A DNA stretch of 64,000 nucleotides from NCBI RefSeq assembly GCF_003814915.1, contig NZ_RKQK01000003.1, positions 62,001-126,000 on the forward strand, in the 5' to 3' direction. A program made the position numbers and the translations under genes. This DNA is from Pacificibacter maritimus (GTDB taxonomy: Bacteria; Pseudomonadota; Alphaproteobacteria; Rhodobacterales; Rhodobacteraceae). The notes beneath the pieces were generated by a model, which was given only the letters and a program-made list of their open reading frames with translations, was not told where the DNA came from and made no database searches. Positions 16,227-24,903 of this stretch are shown one piece after another. Within the stretch, counting starts at the first letter, position 1. Every line of letters starts with the position of its first letter.

Positions 16227-19200
16227 ATGACTGCCATTCCCATTGCACCCGCTTTGCCAACTTCCCTATCGCGCCATAAATTTAGGGCCGAAAGTGATGT
16301 GTTGGCTGATTTAGTTGCTCAATCAGCGCTGACCGAAGCCCAGCGCAGTCGGGTTTCAGCCGATGCAGCGGGTTTGATCCGCAAAATTCGCAAGGAAGAC
16401 AAACCATCATTAATGGAAAGCTTCTTGGCTGAATACGGTCTATCGACCACCGAAGGCGTGGCCTTGATGTGTTTGGCTGAGGCCATGTTGCGTGTGCCAG
16501 ACCGCGAAACCATCGACGATCTGATCGAAGATAAAATCGTACCGTCAGATTGGGGAAAACACTTGGGCGAAGCATCGTCTTCACTGGTCAATGCATCAAC
16601 TTGGGCTTTGATGCTGACTGGGCGAGTCTTGAACGACAAAAAGCAAGGCATCGCGAAAACCATGCGCGGGGCGATCAAGCGACTAGGCGAACCCGTGATC
16701 CGCACAGCCGTCACGCGCGCGATGAAAGAGATGGGGCGTCAGTTTGTGCTGGGCGAATCCATTGCATCAGCGCTCAAGCGTGGGCGAGATTTTGAAAAGC
16801 AGGGCTACACATATAGCTATGATATGCTGGGCGAAGCGGCCATGACAGCCAGCGAAGCCAAACGATATGCCCAATCCTACGCCAAAGCGATAGACGAAAT
16901 CGCAGGACGGTGCTCCAAAGGATCTGTGCAGTCCAATCCCGGCATCTCGGTAAAACTATCCGCATTGCACCCGCGCTATGAAGTGGCCAATGCAGATCGC
17001 GTCATGGCGGAACTTGTGCCTGTGTTGCGTGATCTTGCCCGCAAAGCGCGTGCAGCCGATATGGGATTCAACATCGACGCAGAAGAACAAGACCGCTTGG
17101 TCCTGTCCTTGCAAGTGATCCGCGAAGTTTTGCAAGACCCTGAACTTGCTGGCTGGGATGGTTTTGGCGTGGTGGTTCAAGCCTATGGAAAACGCGCTAC
17201 CCATGTGTTGGATTGGCTCTATGAGACAGCCAAAACACTGGACCGCAAAATCATGGTGCGCTTGGTGAAAGGCGCCTATTGGGACACGGAAATGAAACAT
17301 GCCCAAGTCGAGGGCTTGCAAGATTTCACTTTGTTCACCACGAAATCCGCGACCGATGTCAGCTATATTGCCTGCGCAAAAAAGCTGATGACTTATGGGG
17401 ATTGGATCTATCCGCAATTCGCCACACATAACGCTCATAGTGTTGCCGCCATTCTGGATATCGCAAAACACATGGACACCCCTGTGGCCTATGAATTCCA
17501 ACGCTTGCACGGCATGGGCGAAGGGTTGCATGACATCGTTTTGCGCGACCACAAAACCCATTGCCGTATCTACGCGCCTGTCGGGGCGCACCAAGATCTG
17601 TTGGCCTATTTGGTGCGTAGATTGCTGGAAAATGGTGCGAACTCGTCCTTTGTAAATCAAATTATTGATGAAGATGTCTCGCCCGAAACCATCGCGGCCG
17701 ATCCATTTGCGCAGCTTGCGGCAGCACAAGCGCCCGCAGGTTTGCTGGCGCCAAATGCATTGTTCACCCCCAAGCGCCTCAATTCGCGCGGCTTTGATTT
17801 AACTGACCATGACAGCTTGACCAAGATCAATGAGGCCCGCAATGCTGCGCAATTTGGCAACGCTTATCCCATCACAGTTGGCCCCGCGACGGGCAAAGCT
17901 GTGGATGTGAAAGACCCAAACACAGGTCAGGTTATTGGCACGATTCTAGAAGCAGATGCAGCCACATGTGCAGCCGCCTTGGATGCGGCAAAACCATGGG
18001 ATGCTCCCGTGGCGGAACGCGCGCGCATTTTGCGCCAAGCAGCAGATGATTTGGAAGAAAACTACGGCATGATCTTTGCGGTCTTGTCCCGTGAGGCTGG
18101 CAAAATTCAACCCGACGCTGTGGGCGAATTGCGCGAAGCCGTTGATTTCATGCGCTACTACGCGGATCAAGCCGAAGCCCTGCCCCCATCTCAGCCCTTG
18201 GGATTGATGGTCGCAATTTCACCTTGGAACTTCCCTCTCGCGATTTTCGCAGGTCAAATCTGTGCGGCTTTGGCAGCAGGAAACGGCGTTTTGGCCAAAC
18301 CAGCCGAACAGACCTCGATTGTCGCCACGCGCACCGTCGAACTGTTGCACGCAGCAGGCGTCCCCGTATCAGCACTGCAATTGTTAACAGGCACAGGCAA
18401 CACAGTGGGCGCGGCTCTGACCCGTGACCCGCGCATCAACGGCGTTGTTTTCACAGGCTCGACCCAAACAGCACAACGCATTCGACGCAGCATGGCAGAT
18501 TTCATGCAGCCCAATGCGCCCCTCATCGCTGAAACAGGCGGTCTAAATGCAATGATTGTGGATTCCACTGCCCTGCCACAACAGGCAACCCGCGACATCG
18601 TGGCCTCGGCTTTTCAATCCGCAGGGCAGCGCTGTTCAGCGTTGCGCTGTCTCTATGTCCAAGAAGACATCGCCCCAATGCTGACCGCTATGATCACAGG
18701 CGCGATGGATGAATTGACCATCGGAAACTCATGGAACTTGGCCACAGATGTCGGACCTGTGATTGACACAACGGCGCAAAAAGCCATCGCAGACTATATC
18801 GCGCAGGCCCGCGCTGAAGGCCGAGAAGTTCATAGCCTCGCCTTGCCTGAATCTGGTGGCACATTCATAGCTCCAACGCTGATTTCAGTAGACAGCATTC
18901 AAGACATGGACCGCGAGGTTTTCGGACCCGTGCTGCATATCGCGACCTATAAAGCCCACCAGATTGACCAAGTCATCGACGACATCAACGCCATGGGCTA
19001 TGGGCTGACATTCGGCTTACACACCCGCATTGACGGGCGCGTTCAGACTGTTTGCGAACGCATCAAAGCAGGGAATGTCTATGTGAACCGCAACCAAATT
19101 GGGGCCATCGTTGAATCGCAACCCTTTGGCGGCGAAGGCCTGTCTGGCACAGGGCCAAAAGCAGGCGGGCCGTTGTACTTGACGCGGATGGTCACAGGCG

Positions 19201-19679
19201 TTGCAGTGACACCTTCGCCAGACTGGGCCACTGCCCAAGACGCGTCAAAGCTGCAACAACAGATCAATGCGCTGCGCCCCAAAATTAGCCGCGACCCGCT
19301 GACTGTATTACACATGCCTGGCCCAACAGGGGAAGCCAATACGCTAACACTGCACCAACGCGATCCTATTTTGTGCCTTGGTCCAACGGCTGAAACTGTG
19401 ACGGAACAAGTCAAAGCGGTTGAAGCACTGGGCGGGCTGGCTGTCGGCACGGATGGCGCGTTGAGCACGGATGAATTGATCGCACTGACAGGTATTTCAG
19501 GTGTCTTGTATTGGGGCGCAGATGCGCGGCCGATCACGCAAGCCATGGCCCAGCGTCAAGGGGCGATCCTGCCTGTGATTTGCACACAGCCAGAGATGAT
19601 GCATGTCGCGGTCGAACGACATCTTTGTGTGGATACAACTGCGGCAGGGGGCAACGCGGCACTTTTGTCAGGCGATTAA
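16227..19679 (+). CDS. putA: bifunctional proline dehydrogenase / L-glutamate-gamma-semialdehyde dehydrogenase
   Basis: A 1150-residue PutA that converts proline to glutamate in two steps, passing electrons to quinone via FAD and then to NAD+. Domains: an alpha-helical arm (~1-120), the FAD-dependent PRODH TIM barrel (~150-470), the ALDH domain (~530-990) with NFPLAIFAGQ, catalytic Glu769 (ETGG) and Cys803 (AGQRCSALR), and an extra C-terminal domain (~1000-1150). It lacks the ribbon-helix-helix DNA-binding domain of enterobacterial trifunctional PutA, which fits control by a separate PutR-like regulator encoded divergently. The C-terminal domain carries no obvious catalytic residues. Confidence 0.95.
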   Translation: MTAIPIAPALPTSLSRHKFRAESDVLADLVAQSALTEAQRSRVSADAAGLIRKIRKEDKPSLMESFLAEYGLSTTEGVALMCLAEAMLRVPDRETIDDLIEDKIVPSDWGKHLGEASSSLVNASTWALMLTGRVLNDKKQGIAKTMRGAIKRLGEPVIRTAVTRAMKEMGRQFVLGESIASALKRGRDFEKQGYTYSYDMLGEAAMTASEAKRYAQSYAKAIDEIAGRCSKGSVQSNPGISVKLSALHPRYEVANADRVMAELVPVLRDLARKARAADMGFNIDAEEQDRLVLSLQVIREVLQDPELAGWDGFGVVVQAYGKRATHVLDWLYETAKTLDRKIMVRLVKGAYWDTEMKHAQVEGLQDFTLFTTKSATDVSYIACAKKLMTYGDWIYPQFATHNAHSVAAILDIAKHMDTPVAYEFQRLHGMGEGLHDIVLRDHKTHCRIYAPVGAHQDLLAYLVRRLLENGANSSFVNQIIDEDVSPETIAADPFAQLAAAQAPAGLLAPNALFTPKRLNSRGFDLTDHDSLTKINEARNAAQFGNAYPITVGPATGKAVDVKDPNTGQVIGTILEADAATCAAALDAAKPWDAPVAERARILRQAADDLEENYGMIFAVLSREAGKIQPDAVGELREAVDFMRYYADQAEALPPSQPLGLMVAISPWNFPLAIFAGQICAALAAGNGVLAKPAEQTSIVATRTVELLHAAGVPVSALQLLTGTGNTVGAALTRDPRINGVVFTGSTQTAQRIRRSMADFMQPNAPLIAETGGLNAMIVDSTALPQQATRDIVASAFQSAGQRCSALRCLYVQEDIAPMLTAMITGAMDELTIGNSWNLATDVGPVIDTTAQKAIADYIAQARAEGREVHSLALPESGGTFIAPTLISVDSIQDMDREVFGPVLHIATYKAHQIDQVIDDINAMGYGLTFGLHTRIDGRVQTVCERIKAGNVYVNRNQIGAIVESQPFGGEGLSGTGPKAGGPLYLTRMVTGVAVTPSPDWATAQDASKLQQQINALRPKISRDPLTVLHMPGPTGEANTLTLHQRDPILCLGPTAETVTEQVKAVEALGGLAVGTDGALSTDELIALTGISGVLYWGADARPITQAMAQRQGAILPVICTQPEMMHVAVERHLCVDTTAAGGNAALLSGD

Positions 19680-19691
19680 GCCCTACGATGA

Positions 19692-19782
19692 GATTGAAAG
19701 ACTTGGGTCTGGAGTTCGTATGCTTGACCAGCTACAGTCAAGGGGCTTTTCGACTTTCGGCAAAGACTCTCGTCTTTCAATC
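19692..19782 (+). ncRNA. candidate structured RNA between putA and the 65-residue gene
   Basis: GATTGAAAGAC (19692-19702) and GTCTTTCAATC (19772-19782) are perfect 11-bp complements closing a ~91-nt element. Inside are a hairpin TTGAC/GTCAA (19724-19728 with 19737-19741) followed by GGGGCTTTT, and a second small stem CTTT-CGGC-AAAG. The whole could fold as a multi-branch RNA. It starts 13 nt after the putA stop and ends 36 nt before the next start codon, so it could be a 3' UTR-derived small RNA, a leader of the next gene, or a processing signal. No known RNA family recognised. Confidence 0.35.
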
Positions 19783-19817
19783 CATCGGCTTTACTGACGT
19801 TCAGGACGTATGCGACT

Positions 19818-20015
19818 ATGAAACAAGTACCCAAGGAAACAACCGACGATGCTTTGATCCAAGCATTTTTGGACAAAGGCGGCAGCATCAACAAAGGCAA
19901 AACCAAGCCCATGCCAAATGAACTGCGCATCAGTAACAATGCGTGGAACAGCAAGTTGACAAAAGGAGAAAAAGAAGCAGCAACAGGCCCATTGGCTAAG
20001 ATGCCAAAGAAATAA
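19818..20015 (+). CDS. small basic conserved-type hypothetical protein
   Basis: A 65-residue hydrophilic, lysine-rich protein (KQVPKETTDDALIQAFLDKG at the N-terminus, ending KMPKK). No membrane segment, cysteine or recognisable domain. It is followed 25 nt later by a strong terminator on the same strand, which supports it as an expressed gene. Function unknown. Confidence 0.6.
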   Translation: MKQVPKETTDDALIQAFLDKGGSINKGKTKPMPNELRISNNAWNSKLTKGEKEAATGPLAKMPKK

Positions 20016-20040
20016 AGTGCATCTGTTTTTGATCTGGTTA

Positions 20041-20072
20041 CCCCATGAGTGCTGAGCAGTCATGGGGTTTTT
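20041..20072 (+). terminator. rho-independent terminator
   Basis: CCCCATGA and TCATGGGG form a perfect 8-bp stem with an 11-nt loop, immediately followed by TTTTTAA. Ends the putA / small-protein transcription unit. Confidence 0.85.
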
Positions 20073-20094
20073 AATGTGCAGATATTTCCCTCTT

Positions 20095-21306
20095 TTAGGG
20101 ACGCAGGCAAAGCCAAATCACATCACGCACACCTGCCAGCCCGGTCAAACGCCTGAGTTCTGTATCTAGTTTTTTCAGGCGGGCTTGCGTGGGGCTAACA
20201 TCAGGTTCGAACCATAGATTTACCACGTTCAGGCTGTTTTTGGCGCGTTCTGCTTTGACTTCGATACGACCGACAAAGCGATCGCCCTCTAAGATCGGAT
20301 AAACGTAATACCCCCATACACGTTTGGCGGCAGGCACAAACATTTCCACCGTATAGTCATAGCCAAACAAGCGTTTTAGTCGTTTGCGATCGCGAATGGC
20401 GGGATCAAACGGGTTCAATATACGCAATCTGGATGTCACAGAGGGCAGGTTTTCTACGCGGCTTTCGATATCCGCTGGCGCAAAGGCTTTGGTCCATGAC
20501 CCATCCCAAGATTCGACCTCTATTGGGATTATACCCTGCCCCTGCCCCCGCCTTTGACCTTGGCCTTTGATCCAGTCGGTCACTTCGCGTGGCTCTGTCG
20601 CATCCCAAAATTTGCGTATTTCGACGGCGCTGGCCACCCCGAGGCGATCCATAGCATGCGAGCAAAGCTGATCGATTTGCATAGGATCCTCAAGTCGCTG
20701 CGCATGTAAATCGGCGGGGAACACCCGTTCAGCCAAATCATAGAACTTGGTGAACCCAACGCGGTGACTGGTGGCCAGCTCGCCTGCGTACCATAAATAA
20801 TCAAGCGCTTGTTTATGCGGCGGGCGTTTCCACATCGCTTTATCCCCTGTGATCTTGGTGTCAAAATCGCGGGTAGACAGGGGACCTTCATCAGAAATAC
20901 GCCGTAATATGTGGTCTAAAAGCTGTGGCGTAATTGAATTGCCAAACCATTTTGCGCTGCCAACTTTATCTTTCATCCGCTGGAATTGACGCGCCCAGAT
21001 GGGCAAAAACTCCATCGGCAAGATAGAAGCATCATGGGTGAAATGTTCGAAAACCTGCCTTTTGGGCCCCAACAGATCATTCATATCCGGTTCGCGATAG
21101 CTGTGATCGCGGGTCCATAGGATATGGTGATGCGCGCGGGAAACCACCTGAATGCTATCCAGCTGCACAAACCCCAAGGCTTTGACCAGCGCCAAGCTGT
21201 CGCCCTGCGTGGCTGGGGACGCCATGAGGTGATTGACCGTCAACCAAAGCCTGCGTGCGGCGCGATTGTCTAGCTTAAATGTCGCCATGGGTCTCGCTTG
21301 GTTCAT
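20095..21306 (-). CDS. YcaQ-like winged-helix DNA glycosylase-family protein
   Basis: A 403-residue protein of the YcaQ/AlkX (DUF1006, winged helix DNA-binding) family. The diagnostic stretch near the N-terminus (QLDSIQVVSRAHHHILWTR, residues ~53-71) and the C-terminal VWGYYVYPILEGDRFVGRI are clear. E. coli YcaQ unhooks DNA interstrand crosslinks as a glycosylase; the same role here is inferred. The start could be this ATG or the in-frame ATG six codons in (21288); neither has a good ribosome site. It is convergent with the putA unit. Confidence 0.78.
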   Translation of the reverse strand: MNQARPMATFKLDNRAARRLWLTVNHLMASPATQGDSLALVKALGFVQLDSIQVVSRAHHHILWTRDHSYREPDMNDLLGPKRQVFEHFTHDASILPMEFLPIWARQFQRMKDKVGSAKWFGNSITPQLLDHILRRISDEGPLSTRDFDTKITGDKAMWKRPPHKQALDYLWYAGELATSHRVGFTKFYDLAERVFPADLHAQRLEDPMQIDQLCSHAMDRLGVASAVEIRKFWDATEPREVTDWIKGQGQRRGQGQGIIPIEVESWDGSWTKAFAPADIESRVENLPSVTSRLRILNPFDPAIRDRKRLKRLFGYDYTVEMFVPAAKRVWGYYVYPILEGDRFVGRIEVKAERAKNSLNVVNLWFEPDVSPTQARLKKLDTELRRLTGLAGVRDVIWLCLRP

Positions 21307-21455
21307 CTGAAGGTGCTGCGCAATTGCAACGCAAATGAAAGCTTACAGATTTCAGCGCAGGAGCCTAGTCAAAATCAAAGTGCAACGATATGAATAGATT
21401 AAACTTACAAAAAACACATTAAACGCACCCGTGCGAACATCTTTTGGGGACTATT

Positions 21456-22184
21456 ATGAACGCAAGTTTACTGACTTCACTCACTCTTTTATCGGTCGTT
21501 TTAAGTGCATGCACGATGGTCCCCGCGGAAGAAGCTATTGATGAGAGCGCATTCGATCAAGTCAAATACAACCGCTACGTTGATGCGCGCAACGATGCTA
21601 TCTCTGTGGATGCACGCGTAACGGCTGCTGATCGTTTAAGTGCAACGCCCACTGATGAAACAGCAACGTTGAACGGCGCATACGCGATTTCGACATACAA
21701 TGGCACAGAAAGCGGGCCCACACCTGATCTTACTGGCGAAATGCGAATGGACGTCGATTTTGGCGCGGGAACTGTTTCTGGCACCCTTCATAACAGCTAT
21801 ACTGATTATGACTATTCAGGTGAGACACACGTGAATGAACTTGATGGGTCTGTTGGGTTTAGCGGATCTATTGATATGGACCCAGAGGGTGGCTTTTACG
21901 ATAGCTTAAATTCGACACAGTGGCAGATCGAAGCCGATGGCGCTGGAACCTTTGTGGATAGCCCACCCAACAGCGACGAAGCGATCACCTATCGCTTGGA
22001 CTTCGACATTAACGGTGACTTTTTTGACAGTTCCTCGGTGGGAACAGTCAATGGTGTGGGTGAGGTCGGCGACTTGGCCTCGGGTGGTATGATCGAGGGC
22101 AACCTCGACGTGACATCCGATAACGACTCGCTAATTTACGACATTACTAGCGGCGAATACTTTGTCTATGAGCTGGCGGATTAA
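21456..22184 (+). CDS. lipoprotein with TbpB-like beta-barrel fold, probable Slam substrate
   Basis: A 242-residue lipoprotein. Signal peptide residues 1-18 with lipobox LSAC and lipidated Cys19. After a polar linker (residues ~20-70) the rest is Gly/Asp/Ser/Thr-rich beta sequence with VDFGAGTVSGTL and repeated Gly-x-hydrophobic strands, resembling the C-terminal eight-strand barrel of transferrin-binding-protein-like solute-binding lipoproteins. It ends 9 nt before a Slam-like outer-membrane protein gene, the arrangement seen for surface lipoproteins and their cognate export proteins. The ligand is unknown; transferrin binding is unlikely in a free-living marine bacterium. The fold call is by sequence resemblance only. 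Confidence 0.65.
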   Translation: MNASLLTSLTLLSVVLSACTMVPAEEAIDESAFDQVKYNRYVDARNDAISVDARVTAADRLSATPTDETATLNGAYAISTYNGTESGPTPDLTGEMRMDVDFGAGTVSGTLHNSYTDYDYSGETHVNELDGSVGFSGSIDMDPEGGFYDSLNSTQWQIEADGAGTFVDSPPNSDEAITYRLDFDINGDFFDSSSVGTVNGVGEVGDLASGGMIEGNLDVTSDNDSLIYDITSGEYFVYELAD

Positions 22185-22193
22185 AGGCGCGTG

Positions 22194-23357
22194 ATGCCAC
22201 TTCAGGCAAACGGCGAAAGGGCGAAACCCTGCCTTAAGCGCGCTATATCAAAGATCTGTTCTGCGATCTTCGCTGGGCTGATCTTGGCGCCCCTGCCGCT
22301 TGCCGCAGTTGAGCCGCAGATCGCCTTGCAGCATTTGAAAGTCGTCCAAGCTGATGCCCACTCAGGGGCTATTGGCAAAGCAATCGGGCGTTTGGAATGG
22401 CTGTTGCTGAATGACATTGGCAACGAAAGTCGCACCCAAACCTATCAAACTGCGCTGCGCCAATTGGTGCGTCAGGCGCCGTTCTCTTATGGGTTGTCAG
22501 GCAATCTGTTGCGTTCGTCCAATATCAAAAGAACCGCGTCACAAGACCTGTTTCACACTGATGTCGGTACTTTTGTGATTGGTGATCCTGATGTATCAAA
22601 ACAGGGGTTTGGTCTGCAATTACAGGCGCAAACGGAACTGCGCCACGCCTATGCTGCGGGCCGCGAGATCACAGCAACCTTGGCTTTGACCCGCGCATTT
22701 TATCAAGACAGCCGTCAGACTTACACATCGCCGTCTGTGACGGTGTCCCATGTTTGGCGTGATCGCGGTGCGATCCATCAGATCACGGGCTTTGCCAACA
22801 CAACGCAGTATAACTTCCCCCAAAGCGCGACATCGCCAGACAATCACGCCTATGGAATAAGTGCCTCAACCACCCAAAACATTGGCAAGGGCCGCAGGTT
22901 TTCACTGACAGGCACAGTATTAAAGCGCGTCTATGATGAAAAAGACTATTCGACAGGTAACACGGGATCGATAAAAGCGCGGTATACATTCGCACTGGGC
23001 GAACGTGCGGACGTAAGCCTGAGTGCTGCTGGCAGCAGAGCGCAGGTGAAGGCAGACCATCTTTCATATTTGGGCAAGACTGTTGGTATTGATTTGCACC
23101 GCAGGGAAACATTTGGCCTATCTTGGTCCGTGGGTCTGCACAAAACATGGCGCGCCTATGATGAGATCTTCACAGCCCTATCTTATGCGCGTGCAGATAC
23201 TGATACATCGCTTGCTCTGCGTTTGAGCCACAGTGACTTAAAGCTGGGGAATATGACGCCGCAACTGGGCTGTGAAGGACGCGCTCACCAATCAAACGTG
23301 GCGCTGTATAGCTATGAGACCTTCGACTGCGACATAACGTTTAAAATTGATTTCTGA
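22194..23357 (+). CDS. Slam-like outer membrane protein (surface lipoprotein assembly modulator, DUF560)
   Basis: A 387-residue outer-membrane protein. Signal peptide at residues ~1-40 (…LPLAA before VEPQ), a short helical N-terminal part (~42-95) that could be a reduced TPR region, then ~290 residues of alternating amphipathic beta strands ending in aromatic Phe (…DITFKIDF), as in Omp85-independent barrels. The C-terminal part (LSYARADTDTSLALRLSHSD, then SNVALYSYE) resembles the DUF560 barrel of Slam proteins, which move lipoproteins to the cell surface (type XI secretion). Classical Slam proteins are longer with a larger TPR domain, so this is a compact version. I use the ATG at 22194; a GTG immediately precedes it. 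Confidence 0.65.
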   Translation: MPLQANGERAKPCLKRAISKICSAIFAGLILAPLPLAAVEPQIALQHLKVVQADAHSGAIGKAIGRLEWLLLNDIGNESRTQTYQTALRQLVRQAPFSYGLSGNLLRSSNIKRTASQDLFHTDVGTFVIGDPDVSKQGFGLQLQAQTELRHAYAAGREITATLALTRAFYQDSRQTYTSPSVTVSHVWRDRGAIHQITGFANTTQYNFPQSATSPDNHAYGISASTTQNIGKGRRFSLTGTVLKRVYDEKDYSTGNTGSIKARYTFALGERADVSLSAAGSRAQVKADHLSYLGKTVGIDLHRRETFGLSWSVGLHKTWRAYDEIFTALSYARADTDTSLALRLSHSDLKLGNMTPQLGCEGRAHQSNVALYSYETFDCDITFKIDF

Positions 23358-23712
23358 GCCAATTCTATCAAGCGGCTTCACTTTTGAACGCTTGGTCACT
23401 CTGGAATGCGCGTTACGATTGGCAGCGACAAAATTGGCTTTGCCGCAGCCTGACTTTGGATGAATCGAATTTTGCAATTGCAGCCTAAGACGCGTTTCGC
23501 GTGGAAGATCAAGCAAAATCCGCAGATTGCGCGGCAGCGCAGCATTCCGCACATCATTGTAAATAAACAATAAAATCCAATAAACCGCATATCATCGCGA
23601 CTCCCAATGGTATAATCACGATAAGCTATGCATTTTTTTCTTGGCGTGGTGCTAACGTCTTATCAATCAAATAAATACGTATATTCCACTAACACCATAG
23701 GTTGTAGGTAGC
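23358..23712. other. non-coding region before the sugar ABC operon
   Basis: 355 nt without a credible gene. Just after the Slam-like stop is a hairpin, CAAGCG/CGCTTG (23369-23374 with 23389-23394) with inner TTCA/TGAA, not followed by a T-run. Further on are two small GC-rich stems, ACGCG-TTT-CGCGT (23490-23502) and TGCGC-GGCA-GCGCA (23528-23541). The last ~150 nt are AT-rich and must hold the promoter of the downstream ABC transporter; I cannot identify an operator with confidence. Confidence 0.4.
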
Positions 23713-24795
23713 ATGGCTGAACTCAGCATTTCGAAAATTCGTAAATCTTATGGCGATCTTGAAGTTATAAAAGGCGTCGATTTAGAAGTCGAGAAAGGCG
23801 AGTTTGTGGTTTTCGTCGGCCCCTCTGGCTGTGGCAAATCGACCTTATTGCGCATGATTGCAGGACTAGAAGACATCACCGAAGGCGAATTGCGCATTGG
23901 CGATGAGCTGTGCAACAACGTCCATCCTGGCGACCGCGGCATCGCGATGGTGTTTCAATCCTACGCTTTGTATCCACACATGAATGTTGCTGATAACATC
24001 GGGTTCAATCTGAAAATCTCAGGATATCCCGCCGATGTCCGCCAAGAGAAAATTCAAAAAGCCGCTCAGGTTTTGCAGATCCAACATCTCCTAGACCGCA
24101 AGCCGTCGCAACTGTCAGGCGGTCAGCGTCAGCGCGTTGCCATCGGGCGCGCAATTGTACGCGAACCACAGGTGTTTTTGTTCGATGAACCGCTGTCTAA
24201 TCTGGATGCCGCTTTGCGCGTTGAAATGCGGATGGAACTTTCTGCACTGCATCGCAAGCTGGGCGCAACGATCATCTATGTGACCCACGACCAAATCGAA
24301 GCCATGACCTTGGCAGATAAAATTGTCGTGCTGGACGGCGGCGTTGTTCAGCAAGTGGGCAGCCCGATTGAATTGTACCAACGCCCCAACAACATCTTTG
24401 TGGCAGGCTTCATTGGCAGCCCGAAAATGAATTTCTTTGAAGTTGATGTGATTGCCCTGCATGACAATGCGGTCGAGGTCAAAGGCACAAGCATCGAACC
24501 TGTCAAAGTTCCTGCCGATACAACAGGTATTGTTGTAGGCGACAAGATGACTTTGGGTATTCGCCCACAAAACTTGGATTTCGACCCAAATGGCCCTGTG
24601 CATGGCACAATCGAAATGGCCGAACGGCTGGGCAGTGAAACGATTTTAAACTGTAAAACCGCAGACAACACACCACTTTTGGCAGTGCTGGACCGTGATG
24701 AAAGCTTTGCCCACGGGGCGGCGGTTCGGTTTTCCTTTGCACCTGTACATTCGATCTTATTTGCCGCTGACGGCTCGTCAAAACTGACGGCCTAA
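23713..24795 (+). CDS. sugar ABC transporter ATP-binding protein (UgpC/MalK type)
   Basis: A 360-residue ABC ATPase of the CUT1 carbohydrate importers: Walker A GPSGCGKST (residue ~37), signature LSGGQRQRVAIGRAIV, Walker B VFLFDEPLSNLDA, then a C-terminal OB-like TOBE regulatory domain (~240-360). It powers the permease pair encoded downstream. Unusually the ATPase gene comes first in the operon, 108 nt before the binding-protein gene. Confidence 0.92.
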   Translation: MAELSISKIRKSYGDLEVIKGVDLEVEKGEFVVFVGPSGCGKSTLLRMIAGLEDITEGELRIGDELCNNVHPGDRGIAMVFQSYALYPHMNVADNIGFNLKISGYPADVRQEKIQKAAQVLQIQHLLDRKPSQLSGGQRQRVAIGRAIVREPQVFLFDEPLSNLDAALRVEMRMELSALHRKLGATIIYVTHDQIEAMTLADKIVVLDGGVVQQVGSPIELYQRPNNIFVAGFIGSPKMNFFEVDVIALHDNAVEVKGTSIEPVKVPADTTGIVVGDKMTLGIRPQNLDFDPNGPVHGTIEMAERLGSETILNCKTADNTPLLAVLDRDESFAHGAAVRFSFAPVHSILFAADGSSKLTA

Positions 24796-24903
24796 GCCGC
24801 GCCTAAAAGCGACCATATCCTGCACAAATGGCCGTATAAAATATAATATTTGCAGGCATTTGCGACCGCGCAAAGATCTTGAAATCACCAACGGGAGAGA
24901 CCC

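Noticed and set aside
16956-17729. 257-residue minus-strand ORF
   Set aside because: Fully antisense to the PRODH domain of putA, no ribosome site or recognisable domain.
21456-22184. True transferrin receptor component
   Set aside because: Only fold resemblance; no TonB-dependent TbpA-like receptor nearby and a marine free-living context makes host transferrin unlikely.
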